Shown one piece after another: positions 38,008 to 50,600 of a stretch of DNA of 64,000 nucleotides. Position 1 is the stretch's first letter. Each line of letters starts with the position of its first letter. The notes below the pieces were generated by a model, which saw only the letters and a list, made by a program, of their open reading frames with translations, was not told where the DNA came from and did not search any database. Origin of the DNA: Triplophysa rosa. Taxonomy: Eukaryota > Chordata > Actinopteri > Cypriniformes > Nemacheilidae. The position numbers and the translations under genes were made by a program. The stretch is from positions 10,240,833-10,304,832 of the forward strand of contig NC_079906.1 in the NCBI RefSeq assembly GCF_024868665.1, read 5' to 3'.

Positions 38008-39127
38008 CAGGTGCTGGTCATATAATTAGAATGTCATCAAAAAGTTGATTTATTTCACTAATTCCATTCAAAAAGTGAAACTTGTATATTATATTCATTC
38101 ATTACACACAGACTGATATATTTCAAATGTTTATTTCTTTTAAGTTTGATGATTATAACTGACAACTAATGAAAACCCCAAATTCAGTATCTCAGAAAAT
38201 TAGAATATTGTGAAAAGGTTCAATATTGAAGACACCTGGTGCCACACTCTAATCAGCTAATTAACTCAAAACACCTGCAAAGGCCTTTAAATGGTCTCTC
38301 AGTCTAGTTCTGTAGGCTACACAATCATGGGGAAGACTGCTGACGTGACAGTTGTCCAAAAGACGACCATTGACACCTTGCACAAGGAGGGCAAGACACA
38401 AAAGGTCATTGCAAAAGAGGCTGGCTGTTCACAGAGCTCTTTGTCCAAGCACATTAATAGAGAGGCGAAGGGAAGGAAAAGATGTGGTAGAAAAAAGGTG
38501 TACAAGCAATAGGGATAACCGCACCCTGGAGAGGATTGTGAAACAAAACCCATTCAAAAATGTGGGGGAGATTCACAAAGAGTGGACTGCAGCTGGAGTC
38601 AGTGCTTCAAGAACCACTACGCACAGACGTACAATACCCCATAGAAAATCTATGGGGTATTGTGAAGAGGAAGATGAGATATGCCAGACCCAACAATGCA
38701 GAAGAGCTGAAGGCCACTATCAGAGCAACCTGGACTCTCATAACACCTGAGCAGTGCCACAGACTGATCCACTCCATGCCACGCCGCATTGCTGCAGTAA
38801 TTCAGGCAAAAGGAGCCCCAACTAAGTATTGAGTGCTGTACATGCACATACTTTTCGTGTTCATACTTTTCAGTTGGCAAAGATTTCTAAAAATCCTTTC
38901 TTTGTATTGGTCTTAAGTAATATTCTAATTTTCTGAGATACTGAATTTGGGGTTTTCATTAGTTGTCAGTTATAATCATCAAAATTAAAAGAAATAAACA
39001 TTTGAAATATATCAGTCTGTGTGTAATAAATGAATATAATATACAATGTACAAGTTTCACTTTTTGAATGGAATTAGTGAAATAAATCAACGTTTTGATG
39101 ATATTCTAATTATATGACCAGCACCTG
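38008..39127 (+). mobile_element. Tc1/mariner element, internally deleted
   Basis: Both ends read CAGGTGCTGGTCATATAATT, inside TA target sites, as inverted repeats about 210 bp long. The left coding remnant has the Tc1 paired-like DNA-binding start (MGKTADVTVVQKTTIDTLH) and continues, after a frameshift, to ASRTTTHRR. The right remnant has IENLWGIVKRKMRYARPNN to the C-terminus KGAPTKY. The catalytic core with both first Asp residues is gone. It cannot encode transposase but has intact ends for mobilisation in trans. Confidence 0.93.
38632..38662. repeat. Perfect hairpin at the Tc1 deletion junction
   Basis: CAATACCCCATAG and its exact complement CTATGGGGTATTG are separated by AAAAT. It lies just where the N-terminal coding remnant jumps to the C-terminal one. 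Confidence 0.9.
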
Positions 39128-39282
39128 TATAACAGAATACAGGTATGTGCTATTTTTGCCCTTTGGCTTTATGGGAACCACAATGCAGGCTGATGCATCT
39201 TTGTGTATCATGAGCAGGTTCAACCAGAAAAAGACTACTTATTAGAGTACATAGATATTTTTAAAGAAACCTATTTCTTCTT

Positions 39283-39717
39283 AAAGGGATAGTTCACCCA
39301 AAAATAAAAATTCTATCATCATTTACTCACCTTTGAGTTGTTCCAAATCTGTATACATTCTTTGTTCTCATGAACACAGAGAGAGATATTTGGAAGAATG
39401 CTTAACCAAACAGTTCTTGGACCCCATTGACTACCATAGTAGGAAAAATTACTTTATATTTTTTCTTCTGTTGAACACAAAAGAAGATATTTTGAAGAAT
39501 GTAGGACAGCAAACAGTTCTGGGGAACTTTTGACTACCATTGTAATTTTTCATACCATAGATAATGGAGGCCAAGATCTGTTCGGTTACGAGCATTCATC
39601 CAAATATCTTTCTCTGTGTTCAACCAACCAAAGAAATTTATACAGGTTTGGATGGAACAACAAGAGAGTGAGTAATTCATGACAGAATTTTCATTATTGG
39701 GTGAACTATCCCTTTAT
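39283..39717. mobile_element. Dispersed fish MITE (GTTCACCC family), full length
   Basis: Begins TTAAAGGGATAGTTCACCCA and ends GGGTGAACTATCCCTTTA, a good pair of inverted ends. Long stretches inside are self-complementary (AAATATCTTTCTCTGTGTT versus its reverse). TTAA on the left suggests a TTAA target. Confidence 0.85.
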
Positions 39718-39783
39718 GGGTAAATGTCAGATAAGATATGCTAGGCAGTTGCTTATGCTTGAATGGAACGACACAGCTCAATA

Positions 39784-40301
39784 GTCCCTTTTCACATGAC
39801 GTCACACATCTTCTGTTCTGCCGCGAAGCAGTGTATCATTACTTCCGCTAGCACTCCAGTTCATAAGGTGGCAGTAATGCACCTATAAGCTGATTTGCCA
39901 ACCGCCAGTAAAACTCAAGAAGAAGTTACTTCCGCTAGCGCCTCAGAATGGAGTTTACCAAGTGGCTTGCACATCTGCCACAAATACGTCTAGATGATGT
40001 ACAACGTCTTGCAGACAAATTTTTGCTAACGACAAGATCAAAGCTAGAGAAAGGATACAAATTCTTAGTTGAACAGTACCTGTTTGATTATGAAGGTAAG
40101 TGTTTTATTTTTGTGTTAGCGAAGGTGCTAGGATAAGTACTTGAATACGTGTTCTGTCAGTTTCTTTTCACTGTTGTTAAATTCCAGCGCGACGGCAAAA
40201 CAGAAGTTCTTCTTCTTCTTCTTGTTTGTTGCAAGACGGATGCTATGATACACTGCTTTGCAAAAAGGCGGAAGTTAAGTGACGTCATTGTGAAAAGGGC
40301 G
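39784..40301 (+). mobile_element. ISL2EU-like non-autonomous element with CRE in its ends
   Basis: Left end CCCTTTTCACATGACGTCAC and right end as near-complement GTGACGTCATTGTGAAAAGGG. Sub-terminal words such as GCAGTGTATCAT and its complement extend the inverted repeat. It contains the exon at 39948-40095. The class is inferred from that exon and from the neighbouring THAP/DDE gene. Confidence 0.6.
39948..40095 (+). pseudogene. Stranded first exon of a YqaJ-type transposon protein
   Basis: ATG opens MEFTKWLAHLPQIRLDDVQR and continues for 49 codons to a strong GTAAGT donor. The run SKLEKGYKFLVEQYL recalls the N-terminus of YqaJ-nuclease proteins carried by ISL2EU elements in fish. No downstream exon exists before the element ends at 40301, so the gene is truncated. 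Family assignment is from memory and moderately uncertain. Confidence 0.5.
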
Positions 40302-40751
40302 TATTAAACCACAGGTTTTGGTCATGTCATTCGTGCTCTTTGGTCCATGACAAAAGCATTATAACGTCGAAATTGTTCTCATCTTCCTGCTCTAACATAT
40401 TCTTCATCAGTCACAAAATATGAACAATTTTTTTGGTACTAACAGACGGCGTCACGTGATATCTTATACGTTTCCCCGCGATGTTCAGGATAAGCCTATC
40501 AGGGAAATTGTGATTGAGATCACTGGTGAAGGATTTTAAGTCTTTTATAGCGTTTACATAGGCATATACTTATTTCTGTATGTTGCTGTAAGTAGTCATC
40601 TTAAAATTATTACGTTTCAACAGTTATTCAATCTTCACGAGATAATAAAATGTCCGCGGATTTTCCATTATCGGATTCTGTTTTTCAGCACACGTGTGCC
40701 CGTCAGCTGTCATTGCGCTTGCCGTAGAATTGTAGTCGTTTATGTAAAACC

Positions 40752-42783
<2,032 letters not shown>

Positions 42784-44621
42784 AATCAATGCCTCTGTCA
42801 TCTCATTCAACCTGAAGCACTTGATACCACAGCTCAACTCTAAAAAGCAAGTTTGATGTCATCTATTGGTAGTTTAATGCTTTTGCAACGTTAAAGCTAG
42901 GTTCCTTGAGACGTTGCTTTGCTTGGAATGTACAGTATGTAACTAAATTTAATCTAAAGAGATTGTCAAAAATGTGCCCACAGCATAGAATGTGTTTCTG
43001 AAAGTTTTATTCATGGTTTGGTAATAATTTGCTCTATGATTTAAGGATTGCTTAAACTGTCAAACAAAATATGAATCAAATGATATAAAACATAAAAATA
43101 GTTGATTCACAGACCTAATTGTGGATAGGCTGTTACTCTTTTGCTGTTCTAATTTTCTTTATACATCGATAACCAAAAAAGGTTTGGTCCATTTTCAACA
43201 AATGACGGTTTTTGATTTCTGGCTTTTTGTCTTGTTCTTTTAAATTCTACTTTTGTTCATTTAGCGATAGATGAGTTCAGCTCTGATATAACATTGTAGA
43301 GGCTTAGAGTCTACCTCAGTTTGGTATAATGTTCTCCTGTTCATGAACTCCCATTCTAAGTGTGCAGTCATTATCAGATCTGTGGTTTACTTGATGTTTA
43401 AAATAAGCAAGAGGTGGCATTCTCCAACGTGTTATAACCTTTTGTTTTCAAAGGGTTCAACTTAAAACCTAGTCTTGCGAGTAATAGTTATTGAAAGTTT
43501 GCTTTACATGTAAGACTATTATGTATTCTTAACTTAAAGTACCTGTCTATGCATCATCTTTTGATATTATGATTGTAGTGGACAATGTCATAAAAATATT
43601 AGTGAAATAAATAAAATCTTAAGCAGTTGTCAATTGTTGTGTCTGTTGTCAATAACGTGTAACGTTTCAAGTTTAATAGAAATATAAATGCAAGGAGAGA
43701 AAATCTGTAGTTTAAAGTACTCAACCGTGTGGGATCTCTAGCGAGTAAAATAGTACCAAATTAATAATTGTTGTTCCTAAAAATAATATACTCTCTAATT
43801 CACAAATGTTTATTCACAAAACTTTTGTAATTTTCTTCAAATTAAATTTAGTATGGAAAAATATGACCATTAGCCAATAGGACCACTGGAGTGGTTTTGG
43901 TCATATAATGCTAATGGCAGTTAAGCACACTTTCTAAGCCTATCATACTGTCTGGTCATTTGTACTTTGGATCTTTCATGTTATCCCTACTAGGTTTTGC
44001 GGTCATTTTTATTCAAGGTTAGAAAAGTTTTTTTATATCGTCTTCTTAATGCACAACACAAATGTTTTATTGATTACAGCGAGAGCCCGAGGGAGATGCG
44101 GTCGTACTCGTACACTTAGCGACGCGTCGTTACCACAGAAACAAAATATGCTTCAGCTCTTTGGGCGTGACATACGCGTCTCAAGTGTTCTTTAAAGTTT
44201 GAATCAACCAATGAGATGCGACAGAAAAATCTAAAGGCGGGACTCGGGCTGTCCGGGGCGTCTCTGATTGGAGGCTATTGTTGTCCGTGCGAGAGTCTAC
44301 CGGGTTTTACAAACAACATTACACGGGGGACGTAACATTTACGTTGGATTGAGGTTAGTGGCAAACTTGTTTTAATATAAACTTCATCGCTTTATAAAAT
44401 ACATAAAGAAATGCGTGAATTCATTTTAATCAATAAGATTTAACGTTAACTGATCGTAAAGATAAACGACCTTCACATCCAATGTATAAAAAGAAAGAGA
44501 GGACATACAGTAGAGCTGACTAGGAGTATCTGATAACGACATCTAACTAAATGTTTTTTTCTTCATATTTTAAGACAATCAAATAAACACTTCCCAACTC
44601 TAGACTCATCAAAGTGAAGAG
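42784..44621 (+). other. ptges2 3' UTR and odf2 promoter / 5' UTR
   Basis: The first 830 bases are probably ptges2 3' UTR (poly(A) signals 43606-43615). From about 44080 to 44350 GC content rises, with GGCGGGACTCGG near 44236 and an inverted CCAAT box (GATTGG) near 44266, fitting an odf2 promoter. A likely noncoding first exon ends near 44352 (GAG before GTTAGT). The start of the coding exon follows a TTTTAAG acceptor at about 44570. UTR splicing is inference. Confidence 0.5.
44129..44142 (+). promoter_or_regulatory. Candidate RFX X-box upstream of odf2
   Basis: GTTACCACAGAAAC matches the ciliary X-box consensus RYYVYY-N(1-3)-RRHRRC with a two-base spacer. It lies about 200 bases upstream of the probable odf2 first exon. 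ODF2 is a basal-body protein, and many such genes are RFX targets. Confidence 0.5.
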
Positions 44622-47600
44622 ATGAAAACACGATCGTCTTCTCCGCCCCTCCATGTTCATGTCCCAGACTCAACATCTGTGCATGTTCACCTAAAGAAGA
44701 GTCCACAGAAGTGGCCAGCGGCGCCACCTTTGCAGGTCAGTCCTCATCTACACGCCCCTTGCCAATCCAGTACCAGTTGTTCATTCTGATGCAGTGAAAT
44801 CACTCATCTCACTTTCAACAGAGTAAAGTGGGCCATCTGCGATCCACTGCCAGTGTAAAGGTCCGAGCTCCCTGGGTTCCTCCTGGAAAGACCTTCAGAC
44901 GAAAGGACTACAAAAGGGAGGTTGGCATAGTCTTTTTTTAAACCTATTATTCAACACACACACTGCGCTGGACATACACTGACGAAGGCAAATAGCCAAA
45001 CGTTTGTATTGTATTTTTATCCCCTGCTTGAATAAAGAATTTTTTTGAGTGCAGACCTTTTGCTTTTTTTTTAAAGGGGTCATATGTATGGAGGACTAAA
45101 CCTGCAAAAATTATAAATAAATGAATGTATAAATAAATAAATATATAAACGAATAAATGTAATAATATGAAAATAAATACAGGAATGAATGGTTTGATAA
45201 AACAAAATAATTCGTTTTAGCTATTATTGATCTTAGCTTTAACTTTTCTTTTCATTTTTTAAATTGATTTATTATTTTTTGTGTCCATTTTTAATTATTT
45301 TTAATTATTATTATTATTTATTTTTAGATTATTTTATTTATCATTTCCTTTTATTTTTACATTTATTTATTTATACGTTTATTTATTTTTATATTTATTT
45401 ATTATCGCATGTATTTATTTCCACTTTTATTTATTTATTCTTGTATTTATTCTTACTTTTCTGTGTCTTGTATGATAATTAGATGGGTTGGTCTTGCCTA
45501 CTATTGGTTCAGCGTAGATTGAAGCGTTTGATCGATTACTCTTGACTTGTTTTGGACTAACGTCACGTCACTCACTGATCGTTTGCTTCGTGTATAACGT
45601 TAAGTAACTATGGCGGGCGCACAATTAGCTAGAGAGTTACAGCATTTAGCCAATGAAGTCGATAACCATGCATCAAATGACTATGTGTCATTCAGATTAG
45701 ATGCATTTATTGATGATTTATTACAGATTGACGGCGAGATAAATGACAAAGTTCTCCCTCGGTTGTTAGCCTCTTTGCAGCACATTCAAAGTCTGTGCGA
45801 GTCAGAGGGTGCTATGGTGGTGTTACAGTTCAACTGGTGAAAATCATAAAGCACAAAATGTAATAAGGTTTAACTACACAGATGAGCTTGTAAACCGAAG
45901 TCGCAAGCTAACGCTTTGTCAAAGTGATAGTTATAAGCAGCCTTTCGGTTAGAAAAAGCGTAAAGATTTAATGTAACATGATGTAACATAATGTAAATGA
46001 ATTGAGACATAGTGAACTTAAGTCACAAGTTAACACGGTAGTAATGAGCATCGTTCTTTCACTACAGGGGCCATCAAATGGAAACCATTCCTTCTAAAAA
46101 GACGTGGTTACTAAACGGTACTCGTAAACTACATTCCATAAGAGATAAATAACACAGAGGTCACAAGTTAAAACGGGCATATTCCCTTGATTCATCCAGC
46201 TGCATATTGTTGTGTGACATCTTGATATTATTGCAAAGATCCGCAGCAGCTAGCATTGCGAAATAGCTTAGTGTGATTGTTACCGTAGTGACACGCTGCC
46301 TCGCTTTATTGTATGGGTACGAATCCCGTGTCAAATCGCTTTATTTATTTTTTCACCTCGCTTCAGCCGTTACGGGCGATCATACCAATAATTTGCAATC
46401 TTAACAAGAATGTCAAAATCATGTAACAAGAAAGTCTGTGTTTATTAGACATCTTAATATCAAGTCGTCTTGTGCTTTCAGAATCGACGAATCTGCTGAG
46501 GTCGTTCATGCACCTCTTTGGCAGAGGACCTGTAACCGGAACTTGGTCACCACCTTAGCACCCCCTGACTCGCACAGATTTTGAAGAACTTTGTCATTTA
46601 TCTCTCCGTCAATCTGTAATAAATCCTCAATAAGTGCATCTAATCTGAATGACACATAGTCATTTGATGCATGGTTATCGACTTCATTGGCTAAATGCTG
46701 TAACTCTCTAGCTAATTGTGCGCACGCCATAAACGTTATACACGAAGCAAACGATCAGTGAGTGACGTGACGTTAGTCCAAAACAAGTCAAGAGTAATCG
46801 ATCAAACGCTTCAATCTACGCTGAACCAATAGTAGGCAAGACCAACCCATCTAATTATCATACAAGACACAGAAAAGTAAGAATAAATACAAGAATAAAT
46901 AAATAAAAGTGGAAATAAATACATGCGATAATAAATAAATATAAAAATAAATAAACGTATAAATAAATAAATGTAAAAATAAAAGGAAATGATAAATAAA
47001 AGAATCTAAAAAAAATAAATAATAATAATTAAAAATAATTAAAAATGGACACAAAAAATAATAAATCAATTTAAAAAATGAAAAGAAAAGTTAAAGCTAA
47101 GATCAATAATAGCTAAAACGAATTATTTTGTTTTATCAAACCATTCATTCCTGTATTTATTTTCATATTATTACATTTATTCGTTTATATATTTATTTAT
47201 TTATACATTCATTTATTTATAATTTTTGCAGGTTTAGTCCTCCATACATATGACACGGCTAAAACAAATATTATCGTTTGTTTTAGATGTAATGCAATGT
47301 GTATACTGTATACACAATTAAAGGTTCTAAAACGCTGTATTTTTCACATACCGTACATGTTTGTATCTCCTCTTTGCCCCGCCTCTCTGAAACGTGTAAC
47401 GTAGTTTAGATTTTTTACAAAGCTCATCGCTCTGAAAAGCGAGGTGGGCTATGATTGGCCAGTTAACAAGTGCATAGTGATTGGTCGAATACTGCAAGCG
47501 TGTGACGGAAATTTAATCCATATTTGGAACATCAGGTTCCAAAGCAATTGTACTGACAGGTACGCCCACCTTACTTGCGTATACATTTGGGGGGTCTTAG

Positions 47601-50600
47601 TCAAATCATACCACAAACTGACGCGGATTTGTGGGGGTGTGGTTACACGAGGTGTTTCAGGCAGGTCTGGGTGAGCATTCGCTTTTAAATAGAATGCATC
47701 TTTTGTTCCGACACTTTAATTTTTGCAATTTTACGTGTCTAATACATGCATGGGCAACTTATAACTCACCAAAGACAGAAAAACACGTATTCGCGCCATA
47801 TGACCCCTTTAACGTATTCACCAATATGTACCAGCACATATTATAAAAACAACTATTTGTTTAACTGGAATGGAATTACTAGATTTTAATAACAAACATT
47901 GTCATCAGGGGACGACACGTTGCTTAGAGGTCACACCCGGACCGTCCACTGACCCTTCCTCACCTCCTCTGCGGCTCACTGACCTGTCAAGTGAAGAGAA
48001 CAATGCTAGAGGAGCGACTGGCAACATTTCAGAATACGAGAGAAAAATTGAAAGACTTATGTCTGAGGTTGACGATATAAAAAATGAGGTATGAATACAT
48101 ATAAATAGTAAAGAATAGTACGATTTGTAGATGGATTTTCAGATATGCCTACTGCGTACAAAACAGTGTGAGTTCAAATTTAAAATCATACATCTATAAT
48201 ATTTAATATAATACTCCGCAGGTAAAGTTACGGCAAACAGAAGACCAACTAATGCACCAGTCACAGCAGTTGAGTGCCCGTTTTCACCTTATTGACAAGC
48301 AAGAAGAAAAACTAGAGACAGCCAATAAGGAATTGACAAAGTCTAGGCGTGACAATTCAGATCCCCATAGCACTGTAGATGGAACGCATGGAGGACCTGG
48401 GCCAACTAGGTATACTTTTTCAAGGTTTATTCCGCACATTTTCTTTTATATAGAGGACTGTCCTAAATGAAGAATGTTCTTTTTCTTTTGACAGATCAGA
48501 ACCAGGAGCTCCACCTCATGATATAGAAACTCTGCTTAGGAAACTAGTGGAAGCTGAGATAGATGGGCAGGCTGCGGCCAAACAAGTCGCGGTTCTAAGG
48601 GAAACCATAGGAAAACTCAGGAAGGTGAGATGGTTTGGTGGCTTTCAAACTGTGTTTTTCTACAGAGCTCAAATCAGTTATTGCTTTGATGTTTAAGTGG
48701 AGCCTAGATGTATGAGAATAGCAGCATATACTAACGGAACAGCACTGTAACCGGTTTGTAAATGTTATAAATCTTATTGCATGCATGTTCCATGTGATGC
48801 AGGACAAGAAGCAGTCAAAGACACATTCTGATCATCTGGGTCGTCATCATGATCTACTAGAGCAGAAGCTGAAAGCCTTTGAGGAGACAAATCGCAATCT
48901 CCGGCGACTTCTAAGGGAGCAGCATGGACGAGAGGTACGGATAATGTCCTGTACAGATGAATTTTTGTTGCTGCAAAACAAAGTTTAATTCTGTCTTTTC
49001 TCTGCACTGCAGACAGATGCGCTGAGAATGTCAGATGAGAGGGAGATGCTGATGAGAAAACTAGCAGAATCAGAATCTGATAAAAGGGTAATCTAAATCA
49101 GTCACTTCAGAAAATTATTGGTAATGGTTCGATGATTTGACCTTGTTAACCGTTTGATTCTCATTTTCTCTTTTAGAAGCTTGAGGCTAAACTCAACACT
49201 AAGGAGAGGGAGTCCAATCAGCTAGCTGAGAATTTGGAAACCGAAAGGGTAATGATCATTTACACTCTATGATTATATCATTTTTTTTCTATTCATTTGA
49301 ATTAATAGCGTATTTTAGAACGCACATTTAATGGAAAATCTGTTGCTGACCTTATACACGGAAGGTTTTGTTTTGGGAGACATAATGTTGCTGTTGTCAC
49401 AGGACCATTTGAGGACCACAGGAGGGCTCTCAAAGGTTCTCGAATCCACCCGTAGACGTCTGCAGAGCCAGCTACATAAGAAAGAGGCAGAAAATAACCG
49501 TTTGGAGGCTCAGATTCAAGTGAGTGGAAATTCACAGTATTTATACAGTACAATACCACAATACTTTACTCACTCTTCTGTACTGAACACAGAGGTTGGA
49601 GGGGACGCTGCAGCAACAGCAGGAGGAGGTTCAGGGCCTGCTGGAGCAGATGAAAGAGCTGAAACAACACTGCGAAGGAGACAGGGACATCAACAAACAG
49701 ATTTTGGAAGACCAGAGGAAACGGGCTGAACATAGTGTGAATACAGCAGCACAGCTCTCAGCACAACTTCTGGAGAAGGTACGACATTTATGTGCAACAA
49801 CAAAAAATGTGTTATCAGACCTTGTTCTGCTCTCCTTTGTTCTTTTTTTGATTGTATTAACTTTTTTTGTCAAATAACTTTTACTTTTTTTATTTACTTA
49901 TTTATTACGGCTTTTAAAAGTCATACGTCTACATTTATTATTATGAATTATGAATGACTCAACCTGAATAGGTCATTTGTCATGCAGTCTGCTAGTATGA
50001 TTCATGCATTATGGACTATGACTGATGTTTGTGTGTTATATATTCAGGAGGCTCAGTTGGCAGAGGCACTCTCCGCCGCTGAGGAACTTCGACAGCGTTA
50101 CGCCAAACAGAACAGAGGGAAAAGCCAACTTGAGCTAGAGATCACCACCTTAAACAAGTGAGTGACATATCTCCATGCATTCTATTTTTATTGTTTTTAA
50201 GAAACATAAGAAAATAAAGCCTATGTTTGCGACCATTGAGGATTTAAAGCAGTGGTCACCAACCCTGCTCCTGGAGATCGACCGTCCTGAAGATTTCAGC
50301 TCCAACCCCAATCAAACACACCTGAACTATCTAATCAAGGTGTTCAGGTTTGCTTGATAATTACAGACAGGTGTGCTGAAGCAGGGTTGGAGCTGCAGTC
50401 TGCAGGACGGTCGATCTCCAGGAGCAGGGTTGGTGACCACTGATTTAAAGGGACAGTTCACCCAAAAATGAAAATTCTGTCATCATTTAATCACTCTCGA
50501 GTTGTTCCAGATCTGTATAAATTTCATTGTTCTGATGAACACAGAGAAAGATATTTGGAGGAATGCTTGTAACCAAACAGTTCTTGGCCACCATTGACTA

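Larger units (their letters stand above)
45087..47246. mobile_element. Long palindromic (foldback) element, IS3EU-like
   Basis: Ends TATGGAGGACTAAACCTGC and GCAGGTTTAGTCCTCCATA, flanked by CATATG on both sides (45081-45086 and 47247-47252), a 6-bp duplication. The two arms, about 45087-45830 and 46537-47246, are near-identical inverted copies around a roughly 700-bp unique centre. Each arm contains the same short ORF facing inward. The 6-bp duplication and the ORF style recall the N-terminus of integrase-bearing IS3EU elements in fish, but no integrase is present. The ends and arms are plainly seen; the family is inference. Confidence 0.8.
45071..47812 (+). mobile_element. TTAA-flanked non-autonomous transposon, copy 3, carrying a nested element
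   Basis: TTAA at 45071-45074 and 47809-47812. Only 16 bases of the left end precede the insertion at 45087; the remaining interior resumes at 47247 and matches copies 1 and 2. It lies in odf2 intron 2. Confidence 0.85.

Noticed and set aside
40196..40230. Possible polypyrimidine regulatory tract
   Set aside because: A short CTT triplet repeat inside the ISL2EU-like element with no gene context.
45264..45482. Tyr/Phe/Leu-rich ORF repeated on the minus strand at 46851-47069
   Set aside because: Low-complexity ATTT-rich arms of the palindromic element translate this way; not a protein gene.
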